From: Candidatus Sulfotelmatobacter sp.
GTDB taxonomy: Bacteria; Acidobacteriota; Terriglobia; Terriglobales; Acidobacteriaceae
Direction of reading: 5' to 3'
Assembly (NCBI GenBank): GCA_017883425.1
Contig: JADGNP010000003.1
Span: 1 to 42,940, forward strand
Length of the DNA stretch: 42,940 nucleotides
A program made the translations under genes and the position numbers. Position 1 is the first letter of the stretch. The number at the start of each line of letters is the position of its first letter. The notes under the pieces are model-generated. The model was not told where the DNA came from. It did not search any database and was given only the letters and a program-made list of their open reading frames with translations. Of the stretch, positions 1-10,542 are shown in pieces.

Positions 1-3000
1 GTCCGCGGCCCGGTCACGGTGCAGGTTGGTTTCACCACGGTCAATGGCGAACTGCAGATCGGCGCGGAGACGCAAGAGATAACGGTCCCGACGGACGTGC
101 CCCTGCTAAAGACCGAGACGAGCGAACAGAGCACCACTCTGGAAGCGAAATCCATGGCACAACTGCCGCAGGTTGCAGGCGGGTCAGGGGTTAGCTGGGA
201 AAACTTCATGATCCTGCTGCCCGGCGCTACCGGTACCCCCAACGGATCCCAGGGTTCGTCCAATCCAGGCCAGGAGGTCGCGATCAACGGCAACCTGCCT
301 TACACCAACATCCTTGCGGACGGAGCATCTACCACGCTCTCGCACAGCCAGAATGCCAACCCCGCGATTTTTGAGACCGTCGCCGAACTGCAAGTCAACA
401 GCTCGTCATTTTCGGCCCAGTATGGCATCGGCGGAGTGATCTTCAACCAGATCACTAAGGGCGGCACCAACCAGTTCCATGGGTCGGTCTATGACTATTT
501 CCAGAATGACGCTTTGACCGCCCACTCTTACTTCCAAACCGGACCGATTCCGTTCCTTCGCTTCAACAACTTCGGATTCTCCGTCGGCGGCCCGATATTG
601 AAGAAGAAGATGTTCTTCTTCTTCGATTACGACCAGATTGTGGACCACGGCAACAGTACCGGTACGAATAGTGTTCCGACCACCGCTATCATGGGCGGAG
701 ACTTCACCGGAATGCAGACCATCTTCGACCCAACCACGCAGACCATCGCGATCGATTCCGCGGGCAACCCTTACCCGGTCCGGCAGAGCTTTGCCAGCGA
801 GTATGCAAATGGAAACGTCGTCCCCTCGAGTCTGTTCGATGGAGTAGCGCTCAAAATGCAGCAGTTCTACCCCACGCCGACAAGCCATCTTCCTGGAGGC
901 ATATTTCTTCCTGGAAACATCGGCTCAGAGGGGGAAGTGCAGAATAACTTCTTTTCGAGTCTGAAGTCATCCTACCCCTACCGAAAGTTCTTTGGCAGGT
1001 TGGATTACGACATCTCGCAAAGCAATCGGCTGAGCTTGTCCGACACGCAGAGCGACACTCCGCAACGCTATCCGAACAACGTGAGCGCCTGCCCCATCGG
1101 TTGCCAGGCTGGCGACGTGGATAACAATAACGCGCAGATTACCGACGTGTGGAATATCAGTTCGCGGACGGTCAACGAAGCCAGGATCGGTTTCACCAGC
1201 CAGTTGAACTTCTTCGCCGATCTTGCGTTGAACAAGGGATACGCCGCCCAGTTGGGCTGGCAGTTCGCCAAAGCGGATGACTTCCCCGCAATCAACTTCA
1301 CCGGCACGTATCCTTACGCCTGGATCGATCCCAGCTCCAACTCCGTATACAAAGAGTTCACCTGGAATCCTTCCGACGTGGTGACCATGATCCGCGGCAA
1401 GCACATCCTTCACTTCGGCGGAGAACTTCTGGCTTACCAGAACAATTCCACCGCCTGGGGCAACACCAACGCCGGTGCCACGTTTTACTCAGGCCAATAC
1501 ACCCAGCAATGGGCAGTTGATCCCGGCACTGGTGTGGCTGCTCCCGTTGCCGGAACCGGTATGGAGTATGCCGACTTCCTGCTTGGCTATGTAAATAGTT
1601 GGAACGCAAGTAGCTCGCCCGAGTACGGCGCGCGCCTGAAGAGCCCGCAGATTTTCGTTCAGGACGATTGGAAGGTGCGTCCAAATCTAACCCTCAACCT
1701 TGGTCTTCGCTACCAGATTAACCATGGCTGGACCGAAGTTAAGAACAATATGTCCAGCTTCGACCCAACCATAATTAACCCGGCCGACAATACCCCCGGT
1801 GCCTACTGGTTTGGCACTACGCACACAAACGGCCGCAGGGCATTACAGGCAAATACCTTCAACACTTGGCAACCGCGGTTAGGCTTCGCGTGGGCATACG
1901 ATCCCAAGACCACTTTTCGTGGCGGGTTTGGACTCTACTCTTATACGTGGAGCCTGGATACTTACGGCGGAAACAATACCAGCTACGGAATGGGCGCCGC
2001 CATCAGTTCCTCCGGTGACGTCTCCGATCAGACAAACGGCATCACTCCGGTCACAAAGCTCGATGGACCCGGCACTGTCTTTGGAACGTCCACACCCCTG
2101 CCATACGTGCAGGCATCCACGGCTCCCGATGCCTACAACGGCCAGGGAGTAGGCTACATCCAGTACCACACGCCGGTTCCCAAGATCATGCAGTGGAACC
2201 TTTCCGTTCAGCGAGCCCTAACCACTGACATGGTGGTCGAGCTGGCTTACGTCGCAAGCCACGCATCGAATTTGACCTTCCCGGTGGATATCAATCAAGT
2301 ATTGCCGGCCAATTGGTCGTCGAACGACTCTGCAAACCGGCCGTATCCCAACTTTCAGGGGATCAGCGGAGGTACCAATAACGCTATCTCCAACTACAAC
2401 TCCCTGCAGGCATCCGTCACCAAGCGCATGACCCACGGCTTGAGCCTCAGCTTCAGCTATGTATGGTCGCATATGCTGGACGACTTGGATTCCTCCGGGT
2501 GGGGAAGCCGCGGAGGACCGCAAGATTATCAGGATGCACACAATCCCGCGGCAAGCTACAGCAACTCCAACTTCGATGTGCGCCATGCCTTCAAGGGCTA
2601 CGCGGTGTATCAACTGCCCTTCGGCAAGGGAAAGCAGTTCCTGAACGGGAGTCGCTTGCTGGACGAGGTGGTTGGCGGTTGGCAGCTTGCCGGTACGGTT
2701 ATTCTCCAGACCGGACAACCCTTCAGTGTTTTCTCGAATCAGGCCAACTACTCACTGGCAGGCGCGACTTTTCCAAACTGGAGCCCCGGAGTCAGTCCGA
2801 CACCATCCAACCGTGGTATCAAAAACTGGATCAACACTGCGGCATTCACTCAGCCCGCTCCCGGAACCTGGGGCAACGTGAGAAGAAACAGCCTGTACGG
2901 GCCGCGACTCAACGTGTTCAATCTTTCGGCGGCGAAATCGTTCTCAATTCCTTTAAGAGAGGGAATGCAGGTCGAGTTCCGTGCCGATGCGCAAAACGTT

Positions 3001-3141
3001 TTCAATCATGCCAGCTTCGGCACGCCCTCTGGCACCAATTTCAGCGGCCCTGATGGCCAGCCCTACACGAGCACAACGCCCCTGACCTCGGTATCGGTCA
3101 GCGGGCGCAACCTGCAACTCGCGCTGCGTGTTAGCTTCTAA
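1..3141 (+). CDS. TonB-dependent receptor, Oar-like, 5' truncated by window edge
   Basis: Frame open from nt 1 (VRGPVTVQVGF...). Contains plug-like region 'ETVAELQVNSSSFSAQYGIGGVIFNQITKGGTNQFHGSVYDYFQND' and C-terminal beta-barrel style ending in 'LQLALRVSF'. Confidence 0.9.
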   Translation, partial: VRGPVTVQVGFTTVNGELQIGAETQEITVPTDVPLLKTETSEQSTTLEAKSMAQLPQVAGGSGVSWENFMILLPGATGTPNGSQGSSNPGQEVAINGNLPYTNILADGASTTLSHSQNANPAIFETVAELQVNSSSFSAQYGIGGVIFNQITKGGTNQFHGSVYDYFQNDALTAHSYFQTGPIPFLRFNNFGFSVGGPILKKKMFFFFDYDQIVDHGNSTGTNSVPTTAIMGGDFTGMQTIFDPTTQTIAIDSAGNPYPVRQSFASEYANGNVVPSSLFDGVALKMQQFYPTPTSHLPGGIFLPGNIGSEGEVQNNFFSSLKSSYPYRKFFGRLDYDISQSNRLSLSDTQSDTPQRYPNNVSACPIGCQAGDVDNNNAQITDVWNISSRTVNEARIGFTSQLNFFADLALNKGYAAQLGWQFAKADDFPAINFTGTYPYAWIDPSSNSVYKEFTWNPSDVVTMIRGKHILHFGGELLAYQNNSTAWGNTNAGATFYSGQYTQQWAVDPGTGVAAPVAGTGMEYADFLLGYVNSWNASSSPEYGARLKSPQIFVQDDWKVRPNLTLNLGLRYQINHGWTEVKNNMSSFDPTIINPADNTPGAYWFGTTHTNGRRALQANTFNTWQPRLGFAWAYDPKTTFRGGFGLYSYTWSLDTYGGNNTSYGMGAAISSSGDVSDQTNGITPVTKLDGPGTVFGTSTPLPYVQASTAPDAYNGQGVGYIQYHTPVPKIMQWNLSVQRALTTDMVVELAYVASHASNLTFPVDINQVLPANWSSNDSANRPYPNFQGISGGTNNAISNYNSLQASVTKRMTHGLSLSFSYVWSHMLDDLDSSGWGSRGGPQDYQDAHNPAASYSNSNFDVRHAFKGYAVYQLPFGKGKQFLNGSRLLDEVVGGWQLAGTVILQTGQPFSVFSNQANYSLAGATFPNWSPGVSPTPSNRGIKNWINTAAFTQPAPGTWGNVRRNSLYGPRLNVFNLSAAKSFSIPLREGMQVEFRADAQNVFNHASFGTPSGTNFSGPDGQPYTSTTPLTSVSVSGRNLQLALRVSF

Positions 3142-3222
3142 CGCTGGAAGTTTGGCCTGTGAAAGAGACAGCGATCCGTTCGCTGTCTCTTGTTTTTTGC
3201 GTCATGCTCTATGATTTACCCC

Positions 3223-4419
3223 ATGACTGCGAAGTCTCGACTTGTATCTGTTGGATTCGTCCTGCTACTGGGTGTTGCGTCGTGTCTCTGTCAAGCGACA
3301 GTCGACAAGCAGCAGGAGTTTGCGGCGCACATGCAAAAGGCACACGGCTACCTCGATGAAAAGCAGCCCGCCCTGGCGATTCCGGAGTTTCAGGCTGCGG
3401 TGGCCATCGATCCTGAAAATGTGGATGCGCAGGCGAACCTGGGCGTTTTGCTGTTTTTTCAGGGAAAGGCAGCCGATTCCATTCCCCACTTTCGCGCCGC
3501 ACTTGAGCGGCAGCCTGGCCTGACAAAAATTCAAGGTTTGCTGGGAATGGCCGAGAGCCGCACGCTGGACTTTGCCAATGCGCGCAAGGATATGGAAGCC
3601 GCCTTCCCTTCGCTCCAGGACCGGCGCTTTCAGGTGCAACTTGGTCTGGAGCTTGTCAGCCTCGATACGGAAAGCGGTGATCTAGACAAGGCCTCGGCCG
3701 TCATCGCGCAGCTGCGGCAGGTAGCTCCTGACAACGCGGAAGTGCTCTATGCCGCCTACCGCACCTATTCCGATCTTGCCGGCGAATCGATGCTCGCCCT
3801 GTCGCTGGCTGCGCCGGCCTCCGCGCAAATGCATCAGTTGCTGGCTCACGAAGACACCAGGCAGGGAAATACCAACGGGGCCATCGCGCAGTATCGTAAG
3901 GCAATTGCCATCGATCCACATCTTCCCGGCGTTCATTTCGAATTGGCCGAACTGCTCCATACCTCGACGGATGAAGCAGTAAAGAAGGAGGCCGAACTGG
4001 AATACCACGCCGCGCTGCTGGAAGATCCTCAGAATGAGAAATCGATCCTCAGGCTGGCGGAGATTGACGCCCAAAAAGGAAACATCGAGCAGTCTTACCA
4101 GGAATACACGAAAGCCGTCGAGCTGCAGCCGGCCGATGCGGATGCCAAGCTGGGATTGGCCAAGACGTTGATTGAGATGAATCAATCGGACAAGGCGCTG
4201 GCGCTGCTCGAAGAAACCGTGCAACTGGAGCCCACCAACGCCACCGCGCACTACCGCCTGGCGACGCTCTATCGGAAGATGGGGCGCGTGGACGATGCCA
4301 AGCGCGAGGTGGAACTCTACCAAAAGTTTAAGGAGATGAAAGAGAAGCTGCGCGCACTGTATAAAGAATTGCAGGTTCAGCCCAAGGAAATTCGTGCGGA
4401 CGAGCAGGATGAACAATAG
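3223..4419 (+). CDS. Exported tetratricopeptide-repeat protein
   Basis: Signal-like N-terminus MTAKSRLVSVGFVLLLGVASCLC, then many TPR units (AIPEFQAAVAIDPENVDAQANLGVLLFFQGKAADSIPHFRAAL...). ORF track starts at 3190; 3223 is the preferred start. Confidence 0.85.
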   Translation: MTAKSRLVSVGFVLLLGVASCLCQATVDKQQEFAAHMQKAHGYLDEKQPALAIPEFQAAVAIDPENVDAQANLGVLLFFQGKAADSIPHFRAALERQPGLTKIQGLLGMAESRTLDFANARKDMEAAFPSLQDRRFQVQLGLELVSLDTESGDLDKASAVIAQLRQVAPDNAEVLYAAYRTYSDLAGESMLALSLAAPASAQMHQLLAHEDTRQGNTNGAIAQYRKAIAIDPHLPGVHFELAELLHTSTDEAVKKEAELEYHAALLEDPQNEKSILRLAEIDAQKGNIEQSYQEYTKAVELQPADADAKLGLAKTLIEMNQSDKALALLEETVQLEPTNATAHYRLATLYRKMGRVDDAKREVELYQKFKEMKEKLRALYKELQVQPKEIRADEQDEQ

Positions 4420-6250
4420 GATCGGAGCGCGAGGCAGCGCTGGAATATCGAAGGTGCTGCTGGCTGCATTTCTCCGATCGTGCATGGCGCTTTTCATCCT
4501 CTGCCTGAATACGGGGGCGATGGGACAAATGGGCACGCCAACCCCGCTGTCGGCTGCGGAGCGTAAAAAGGCGGAGGCCGAGAGTAAGGCAACCGGCGCC
4601 CTTGCCAACTATCCGCATTTGGTCGACATCACGGATTCCACCGGCATTCATTTCGAACACCTGTCGAGTCCTGAGGCGAAATTCATTGCGGAGTCGATGA
4701 GCGGGGGAGTCGCGCTGATCGATTACGACAGCGATGGCTGGCCGGATATTTATTTTACGAATGCGCAGAGCGTGGAAATGGCCCTGCAGGGCGTCAAAGC
4801 GCGGAGCGCCTTGTTTCATAACAACCACGACGGGACATTCACGGATGTCACCGACAAGGCCGGGGTAGGCTATCCCTGCTGGGCGATGGGTGCTGTCGTT
4901 GGCGACTACAACAACGACGGCTGGCCTGATCTGCTGGTGACCTGTCTGGGCGGCGTGGTGCTCTATCGCAACAACGGCGACGGAACCTTTACCGATGTGA
5001 CCCGAGCCAGCGGACTTGCCGGCGATTCCGGGTGGGCGACGGGAGCGGCCTTTGGAGATTATGACGGCGATGGCTGGGCCGATCTCTTTGTGTCGCACTA
5101 TGTGGAATTTCACCTAAACGATCTGCCCATATTCGGTTCCAGCAAATCGTGCAAGTACCTGGGACTTGACGTGCAGTGCGGCCCCCGTGGGCTGAAGGGA
5201 TCTCCCGACAATCTTTACCACAATAACGGGGACGGAACGTTTAGCGATGTATCGAAGAAATCCGGGGTCGACGATCCCGAGCGCCGCTATGGCCTGACCG
5301 CCATCTGGTCGGATTTCGACAATGACGGAAAGCTCGATCTCTTTGTTACCAACGACGGCCAGGCGAACTACCTGTACCAGGACGACGGCACGGGCAGATT
5401 CGTGGATGTCGCCCTTGCTTCCGGCGTGGCGGCGAACGAGGACGGACTTGAACAGGCCAATATGGGAGTTGCTCTCGGCGACTATCTGCACACCGGGCGC
5501 ATGTCTCTGTTGCTTTCGCATTTTGACATTGAGTACGCCGCCCTCTATCGCAACGATGGAGGGATGAACTTCTCCGACATGTCGATCGCTTCGGGCATTG
5601 CCAGGGGCACCCAAGGCTACGTGGGCTGGGGCGACGCCTTTGTCGACTTCGACAACGATGGCTGGGAGGATTTCTTCCTGGTCAACGGACACGTGTATCC
5701 GCAGGTGGACCACGCTCACAAGGCCACCAGATACCTGGAGCCGAAGTTCCTGTTTGTCAATCAACACGACGGAACCTTCAGGAACGCCAGCAGGCTGGCT
5801 GGAGACGCGATTCAGATCGTGCAGGTCAGCCGCGGCCTTGCTGTGGGCGATCTTTTCAACGACGGAAAGATGGAGGCGGTGATTGAAAACCTGGTGGGCA
5901 AGCCCATGATTCTGCGTCCCGAAGGAGGCCCGCAGAACCATTGGGTCAGTTTTCAACTGGAAGGCGTAAAGAGCAATCGTCTGGCCTTGAATGCGCGGGT
6001 ACGAGCCACAGCCGGAGACCTGGTGCAGCTGGGCGAAGTCCTCAGCGGCGGAAGCTACCTGTCGCAGCACGATCTGCGCATACACTTCGGGCTGGGTAGC
6101 CATGAGCGTCTCGATCGGGCTGAAGTCTTGTGGCCGGATGGGAAAAAGGAAACGCTCACCAATCTGGCTGCCGATCGGTTTTATGTGGTGCGCGAAGGAA
6201 AGGGAGTGGTCTCCAGCAAACTGCCCGAGCACCGCGTCAAGGTCCCTTAG
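4409..6250 (+). CDS. CRTAC1-family FG-GAP/VCBS repeat protein with ASPIC/UnbV-like C-terminus
   Basis: Repeated 'DYDxDGWPDxxxTN', 'NNGDGTFTDVTRASGL' motifs and C-terminal 'NHWVSFQLEGVKSNRLALNARVRATAGDLVQLGEVLSGGSYLSQHDLRIHFGLG'. ATG at 4409 overlaps the stop of the preceding TPR gene. Confidence 0.9.
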   Translation: MNNRIGARGSAGISKVLLAAFLRSCMALFILCLNTGAMGQMGTPTPLSAAERKKAEAESKATGALANYPHLVDITDSTGIHFEHLSSPEAKFIAESMSGGVALIDYDSDGWPDIYFTNAQSVEMALQGVKARSALFHNNHDGTFTDVTDKAGVGYPCWAMGAVVGDYNNDGWPDLLVTCLGGVVLYRNNGDGTFTDVTRASGLAGDSGWATGAAFGDYDGDGWADLFVSHYVEFHLNDLPIFGSSKSCKYLGLDVQCGPRGLKGSPDNLYHNNGDGTFSDVSKKSGVDDPERRYGLTAIWSDFDNDGKLDLFVTNDGQANYLYQDDGTGRFVDVALASGVAANEDGLEQANMGVALGDYLHTGRMSLLLSHFDIEYAALYRNDGGMNFSDMSIASGIARGTQGYVGWGDAFVDFDNDGWEDFFLVNGHVYPQVDHAHKATRYLEPKFLFVNQHDGTFRNASRLAGDAIQIVQVSRGLAVGDLFNDGKMEAVIENLVGKPMILRPEGGPQNHWVSFQLEGVKSNRLALNARVRATAGDLVQLGEVLSGGSYLSQHDLRIHFGLGSHERLDRAEVLWPDGKKETLTNLAADRFYVVREGKGVVSSKLPEHRVKVP

Positions 6251-6251
6251 T

Positions 6252-7916
6252 ATGGCCATCGGCGCAACGGCAAATCATCTCCGTGCAGTCCTGCTTTTGG
6301 CGGCGCTGTTTGCTGCCGGAGGTGCCGCTGTTCGGGCGCAGAACACGGGCCGTTCCGCTGAGTCTCCCCTGATGGGGCAACTCCACCAGGCGCTCAGCCT
6401 CGCCGAGCACGGCGACCGGCAGGGGGCAATGAATCTTGTCCTCCGCTTGCTTGAGCAGCGTCCGGATTTTGCGCCGGCAATCAAGCTGAAGGGCATGTTG
6501 CTGGAGCAGGCAGGCCGCACCTCCGAGGCGGCAGCCGCCTATGAAGAGGCTCTGAAGCTCGCGCCGAACGACGGAGATCTCCTGCTCAAAGCCGGCATCT
6601 ACAAACTGACTGCGGGCCAAAAGGAAGAAGCCATCAAGTTGCTGCAGCACTGCATCCGGATTCTTCCCGGCGACGGAGACGCACAGTATTATCTTGCCCA
6701 GGCCTATCACCTGAATGGGCAGGACGACCTGGCGCTGCGCGCCATCCGGCAGAGTTTGAAGGCCGAGCCCGACAATATATCGGTGTGGCAGAAGTACGGA
6801 GAACTGTTGTGCGGAACGGGGGATTACGCGGCGGGGCTGAAGTGGCTGCTGAAGGCACAGCGCTCTGATGCTACGCTGCCGCGGATTGATTATGACATTG
6901 CCGCGGCGGATTACAAATTGATGGATCTTGCCGGGGCCGCGCAGTATGCCGCGCGTGCAGTTGAATCCCAGCCCAACGACGTGACAGCCTTGCAACTGCT
7001 GGCTATCGCGGATGTGAAGCTCGCCAAATGGCAAGAGGCCAGGAATGCATTTGAACGCATCCTCACATTCAAAACCGACGATGTGGAGTCGTTGTTGGGG
7101 CTTGGCCAATGCGAACTGGAACTGAAGAACTATCCGGCCGCCGTCGATAGATTGCAATTGGTGTTACGGCTGGCCCCCACGCGGCTATTGGCGCATTTCT
7201 ATCTATCACGGGCGTTTGCCGGGATGGGCAGGACGGCGGACGCGCAACACGAGGCGGCACTGCATCAGCTGATGATGGAACAGATGACATTCGTCCGCTC
7301 CGTGGAGGGCGATGAACGCGAGAGCCCCATCAAGGCTCAAGCCCGTCAATTGCTGGCAGAGCATCGCGAAAAGGATGCGTTGCAGCTGTATCGGGAACAC
7401 TTCAAGGGAACTGCCGCCACTCCAGCGGATGCGTATGTGTTTGTTGGGAAACTGTATCTCTTCATGAGAGAAACGGAAGATGGCCTGCGCAATCTTCATC
7501 ATGCGCTGGAAATTCAGCCAACCGTTCGAGGAGCTCATACCTACGAGGGAATACTGGCGCTGAAACTGGGCGACCTGAGCGGGGCCGAGAATGAGTTTAA
7601 GGCGGAACTCGGAAACGACCCGAACTATCAGATGGCGATTGCCGAGATGGGCGAGGTCCGCTACCACCAGGGGCTCTGGTCCGATGCGGCGGAACAACTG
7701 GCGAAGTCCAGAACCACGACTCCGGAGTTGCTTTACATGCTTTGCGATTCTTACTTCCATACGGGGAGAGTGTCGGATGCCGACTTGACTGCCGAAACGA
7801 TGGCGGCGTACGGGAGGAACCAGCCTGAAGTCATGAAAGAACTTATCGAGCTTCTCCTCCGCAATGGGCAAACGGAGCTCGCGCACCGTTTGTCGGCCAA
7901 TCTCGCGCAACAATAA
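6252..7916 (+). CDS. Exported tetratricopeptide-repeat protein
   Basis: ATG at 6252 right after the upstream stop; signal-like MAIGATANHLRAVLLLAALFAAGGAAVRAQ; repeated TPR signatures (AAAYEEALKLAPNDGDLLLKAGIYKLTAGQ). Confidence 0.85.
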   Translation: MAIGATANHLRAVLLLAALFAAGGAAVRAQNTGRSAESPLMGQLHQALSLAEHGDRQGAMNLVLRLLEQRPDFAPAIKLKGMLLEQAGRTSEAAAAYEEALKLAPNDGDLLLKAGIYKLTAGQKEEAIKLLQHCIRILPGDGDAQYYLAQAYHLNGQDDLALRAIRQSLKAEPDNISVWQKYGELLCGTGDYAAGLKWLLKAQRSDATLPRIDYDIAAADYKLMDLAGAAQYAARAVESQPNDVTALQLLAIADVKLAKWQEARNAFERILTFKTDDVESLLGLGQCELELKNYPAAVDRLQLVLRLAPTRLLAHFYLSRAFAGMGRTADAQHEAALHQLMMEQMTFVRSVEGDERESPIKAQARQLLAEHREKDALQLYREHFKGTAATPADAYVFVGKLYLFMRETEDGLRNLHHALEIQPTVRGAHTYEGILALKLGDLSGAENEFKAELGNDPNYQMAIAEMGEVRYHQGLWSDAAEQLAKSRTTTPELLYMLCDSYFHTGRVSDADLTAETMAAYGRNQPEVMKELIELLLRNGQTELAHRLSANLAQQ

Positions 7917-7929
7917 AGATCGGTGCAGC

Positions 7930-9822
7930 TCAGGGCGACGCGCTCTCGGTCACGGTGAGGATCTGATCTGCTTTGACGTTTTTCAATACCTGCTTGATGC
8001 CGCTCGGCCAGGTGAGTGCAATGGTTTCTACGACGTCGGCCGAGCCCAGCCCGAAGTGTACGCGCTTATCGCTCGAAGAGTTGTAGCCAACCGCGGTAGT
8101 CGCCTGGTTGTACTGGGTGCCCAGAGAAGTTGTTACCTTGACCTTTGTTCCCAGACCGTCGCGGTTGGATTTGACGCCGACCAGTTTCAGAATGATCCAG
8201 TGGTTTCGGTTGCTGGAACGGTTCATCCATATCTCCGGCGGGCCGTTCAGAACCGTCACGACGACATCGATCTTGCCGTCGTTGTTGAGGTCGCCGAAGG
8301 CCGCGCCGCGATGCGGAGCCGGAACTGAGAAGGATGTTCCGGCCTTTGAACTCAGATCCTCGAAGCTCAGGCCGCCTTTGTTGCGAAACACTCGATTGGG
8401 AAGCGCAAAAGGCCTGTGCGCCAGCTCCATGGCATTGTCCAGAATGTCGGAGTTGGCAGTAAACAGGTCCTTGTTCCCGTCGTTGTCGAAATCGAAAACC
8501 CCCACTCCCCAGGCCGTTGAGCGACTGGTCAGGGCGCTCAGTCCTGCCGTGGCGGTGACATCCTGGAATTGACCATCTCCTAGATTCTTATAGAGGGGAA
8601 AGCCTTCTCCGAACATCGCAGTTTCAAAGATATCCGGCCTTCCATCGTTGTCGACATCCCGGAAATCCGCGCCCATGCCGGCGATGGCGTTGCCGTATGC
8701 GTTGTACGCAACCCCGGCGAGCATCGCGACATTGGTAAAGGTTCCATCCCGGTTGTTGTGAAGAAGATAGTTCTCGAAGGTATCGTTGGAGACGAAGATG
8801 TCGGTAAATCCATCGTTGTCATAGTCGGCAAACGCTAAACCCATCCCTTTGCCAACATACTGGGAAAAGTGGGACTGTTCGGAGACGTCGGTAAAAGTGC
8901 CGTCGCCATTGTTACGATAGAGGATGTTCGGCATTCCCAGAAAATCGACCGGCGAGCAGTAGGCTGGAAGTCCTTGCTGAACGCAGAGAGTTGCAGTTTT
9001 GATTTTGTAATTGAGGTAGTTAACCACAAAAAGGTCGAGCAGCCCATCGTTGTTGTAATCGAACCATCCCGCAGCTACAGACCATGCCTTGCCGAGCCTG
9101 GGGACGATACCGCCGACTCCCGCCTTCTCGGTCACGTCCGTGAAGGTGCCGTCCCCATTGTTATGGAAAAGCTGGTTGCGGTTGACGCCGGTAACGTAAA
9201 GATCGACAAATCCATCATTGTCGTAGTCGCCGGCGGCCACTCCCATCGAATAGCCGCTGCCCTGCAGGCCGGCTTTCTCAGTTCCATCGGTGAAGGTGCC
9301 GTCCCCGTTGTTGCGGAAGAGCCGGTTTGAGTAACTGGGGTCGCTCTTTTCAAGCGACGGGATGGCCGCGCCATTGGTAAAGAAGATGTCCAGCAAACCG
9401 TCGTTGTTGTAGTCAAAGACCGCGACTCCGCCAGTCATGGTTTCAAACGTGTAGCGCTGGGGACTGACGCTGTTCTTGAGCTTGAACTTGATCTTCGATT
9501 TTTCGATGATGTTCTCGAATTGGACCGCGGATGCGGCGGACACCGCTGTATTCGCTGACTTTTTGCCGGGAGCGGCTCGGCGGGGCTGCGCTGACTGATG
9601 GGGCGCGGGTGCTGGGACCAGGGTCGGCGGTGGGGCTTGGGCATGCAGGCTGAGAACGCTCCACAGCAGGCAAAGGGTCAACTTAGCAGCGAGAACGATT
9701 CCGGGGGCGGCTCTTCTCGAATCGGCGTCGGCGATGCGCGGGGTGGCCTCCCAGTTGGGATGTGGCAGATGCTTGCGCGGATTTGGCTTCATAGCGATAC
9801 AAATCAAAGGCCTAGAATCCAC
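7930..9822 (-). CDS. CRTAC1-family FG-GAP/VCBS repeat protein with ASPIC/UnbV-like C-terminus
   Basis: 'VAVFDYNNDGLLDIFFTNGA', 'NNGDGTFTDVTEKAGV' repeats; C-terminus 'NRNHWIILKLVGVKSNRDGLGTKVKVTTSLGTQ...GYNSSSDKRVHFGLG'. Alternative start at internal MKPNPRKH. Confidence 0.9.
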   Translation of the reverse strand: MDSRPLICIAMKPNPRKHLPHPNWEATPRIADADSRRAAPGIVLAAKLTLCLLWSVLSLHAQAPPPTLVPAPAPHQSAQPRRAAPGKKSANTAVSAASAVQFENIIEKSKIKFKLKNSVSPQRYTFETMTGGVAVFDYNNDGLLDIFFTNGAAIPSLEKSDPSYSNRLFRNNGDGTFTDGTEKAGLQGSGYSMGVAAGDYDNDGFVDLYVTGVNRNQLFHNNGDGTFTDVTEKAGVGGIVPRLGKAWSVAAGWFDYNNDGLLDLFVVNYLNYKIKTATLCVQQGLPAYCSPVDFLGMPNILYRNNGDGTFTDVSEQSHFSQYVGKGMGLAFADYDNDGFTDIFVSNDTFENYLLHNNRDGTFTNVAMLAGVAYNAYGNAIAGMGADFRDVDNDGRPDIFETAMFGEGFPLYKNLGDGQFQDVTATAGLSALTSRSTAWGVGVFDFDNDGNKDLFTANSDILDNAMELAHRPFALPNRVFRNKGGLSFEDLSSKAGTSFSVPAPHRGAAFGDLNNDGKIDVVVTVLNGPPEIWMNRSSNRNHWIILKLVGVKSNRDGLGTKVKVTTSLGTQYNQATTAVGYNSSSDKRVHFGLGSADVVETIALTWPSGIKQVLKNVKADQILTVTESASP

Positions 9823-10389
9823 AGGGAGTTTGCAGATGGGGCCGGTTCTCAGCCCTTTGCCTGTCTATGAAGGGAACTAAGGTCAGGGACTGGCGGACAC
9901 GTGCCGTCCAACCAAGGATACAAGCTTAGCAGCCCGTGGTGCAAGGAGCGGATTTTCTGAGCGGATTTTCTGCAAAGCCGGCGACGTAGCTGGGCCCGCG
10001 ATCTAACGCAGCTCTTGGCAACGGACACGGAGATTCGATTTCTGCAAAGCCGATTGTGAATTTATCCGACACGCGAAGAGTAAATCGACAGGCACAACAA
10101 GCCTGCCTCGAAGCGGTTTCTCCACTCCCGTGCGGCGCCGCCATCTGCGCTGACACGAAGATATTCTGAAGCGGCAACTGATCCACGTGGGGCGCGTTCG
10201 CTCTGAGCCTGTCCTACGCAAACTGCTGGGCGCGGGCACGCGTCCGGGCGTTTCGCGTAGTGCAACTCGGCGCCAAACTCTACTTCTAGTCCTGAACGAG
10301 TTTTGCACATGCTCGGGGCTCTGGCCGCTGGCTTTGTTCTTCGGTCATGCAAGCAGTGAACAGTTTCCCCCTTTTGGAGCAGAGAGATT

Positions 10390-10542
10390 TCACTTGCGTG
10401 CCCGGAATATCAGGGCCAAGGCGATGATCAGCACCACCCCGAACATCCACATCCAACCATGTTCCAGCCTTGCATACCATATCCGTGCACGGGATCTCCT
10501 CGGGGATTGCTGTTTGAAAATAGGGGACACGGTCAGACTCAT
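10390..10542 (-). CDS. Small (50 aa) putative single-pass membrane protein
   Basis: MSLTVSPIFKQQSPRRSRARIWYARLEHGWMWMFGVVLIIALALIFRARK*. ATG overlaps the TGA of the upstream Met-rich gene (ATGA). One hydrophobic span (WMWMFGVVLIIALALIF) followed by RARK. Below the length cutoff of the supplied ORF track. Confidence 0.6.
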   Translation of the reverse strand: MSLTVSPIFKQQSPRRSRARIWYARLEHGWMWMFGVVLIIALALIFRARK

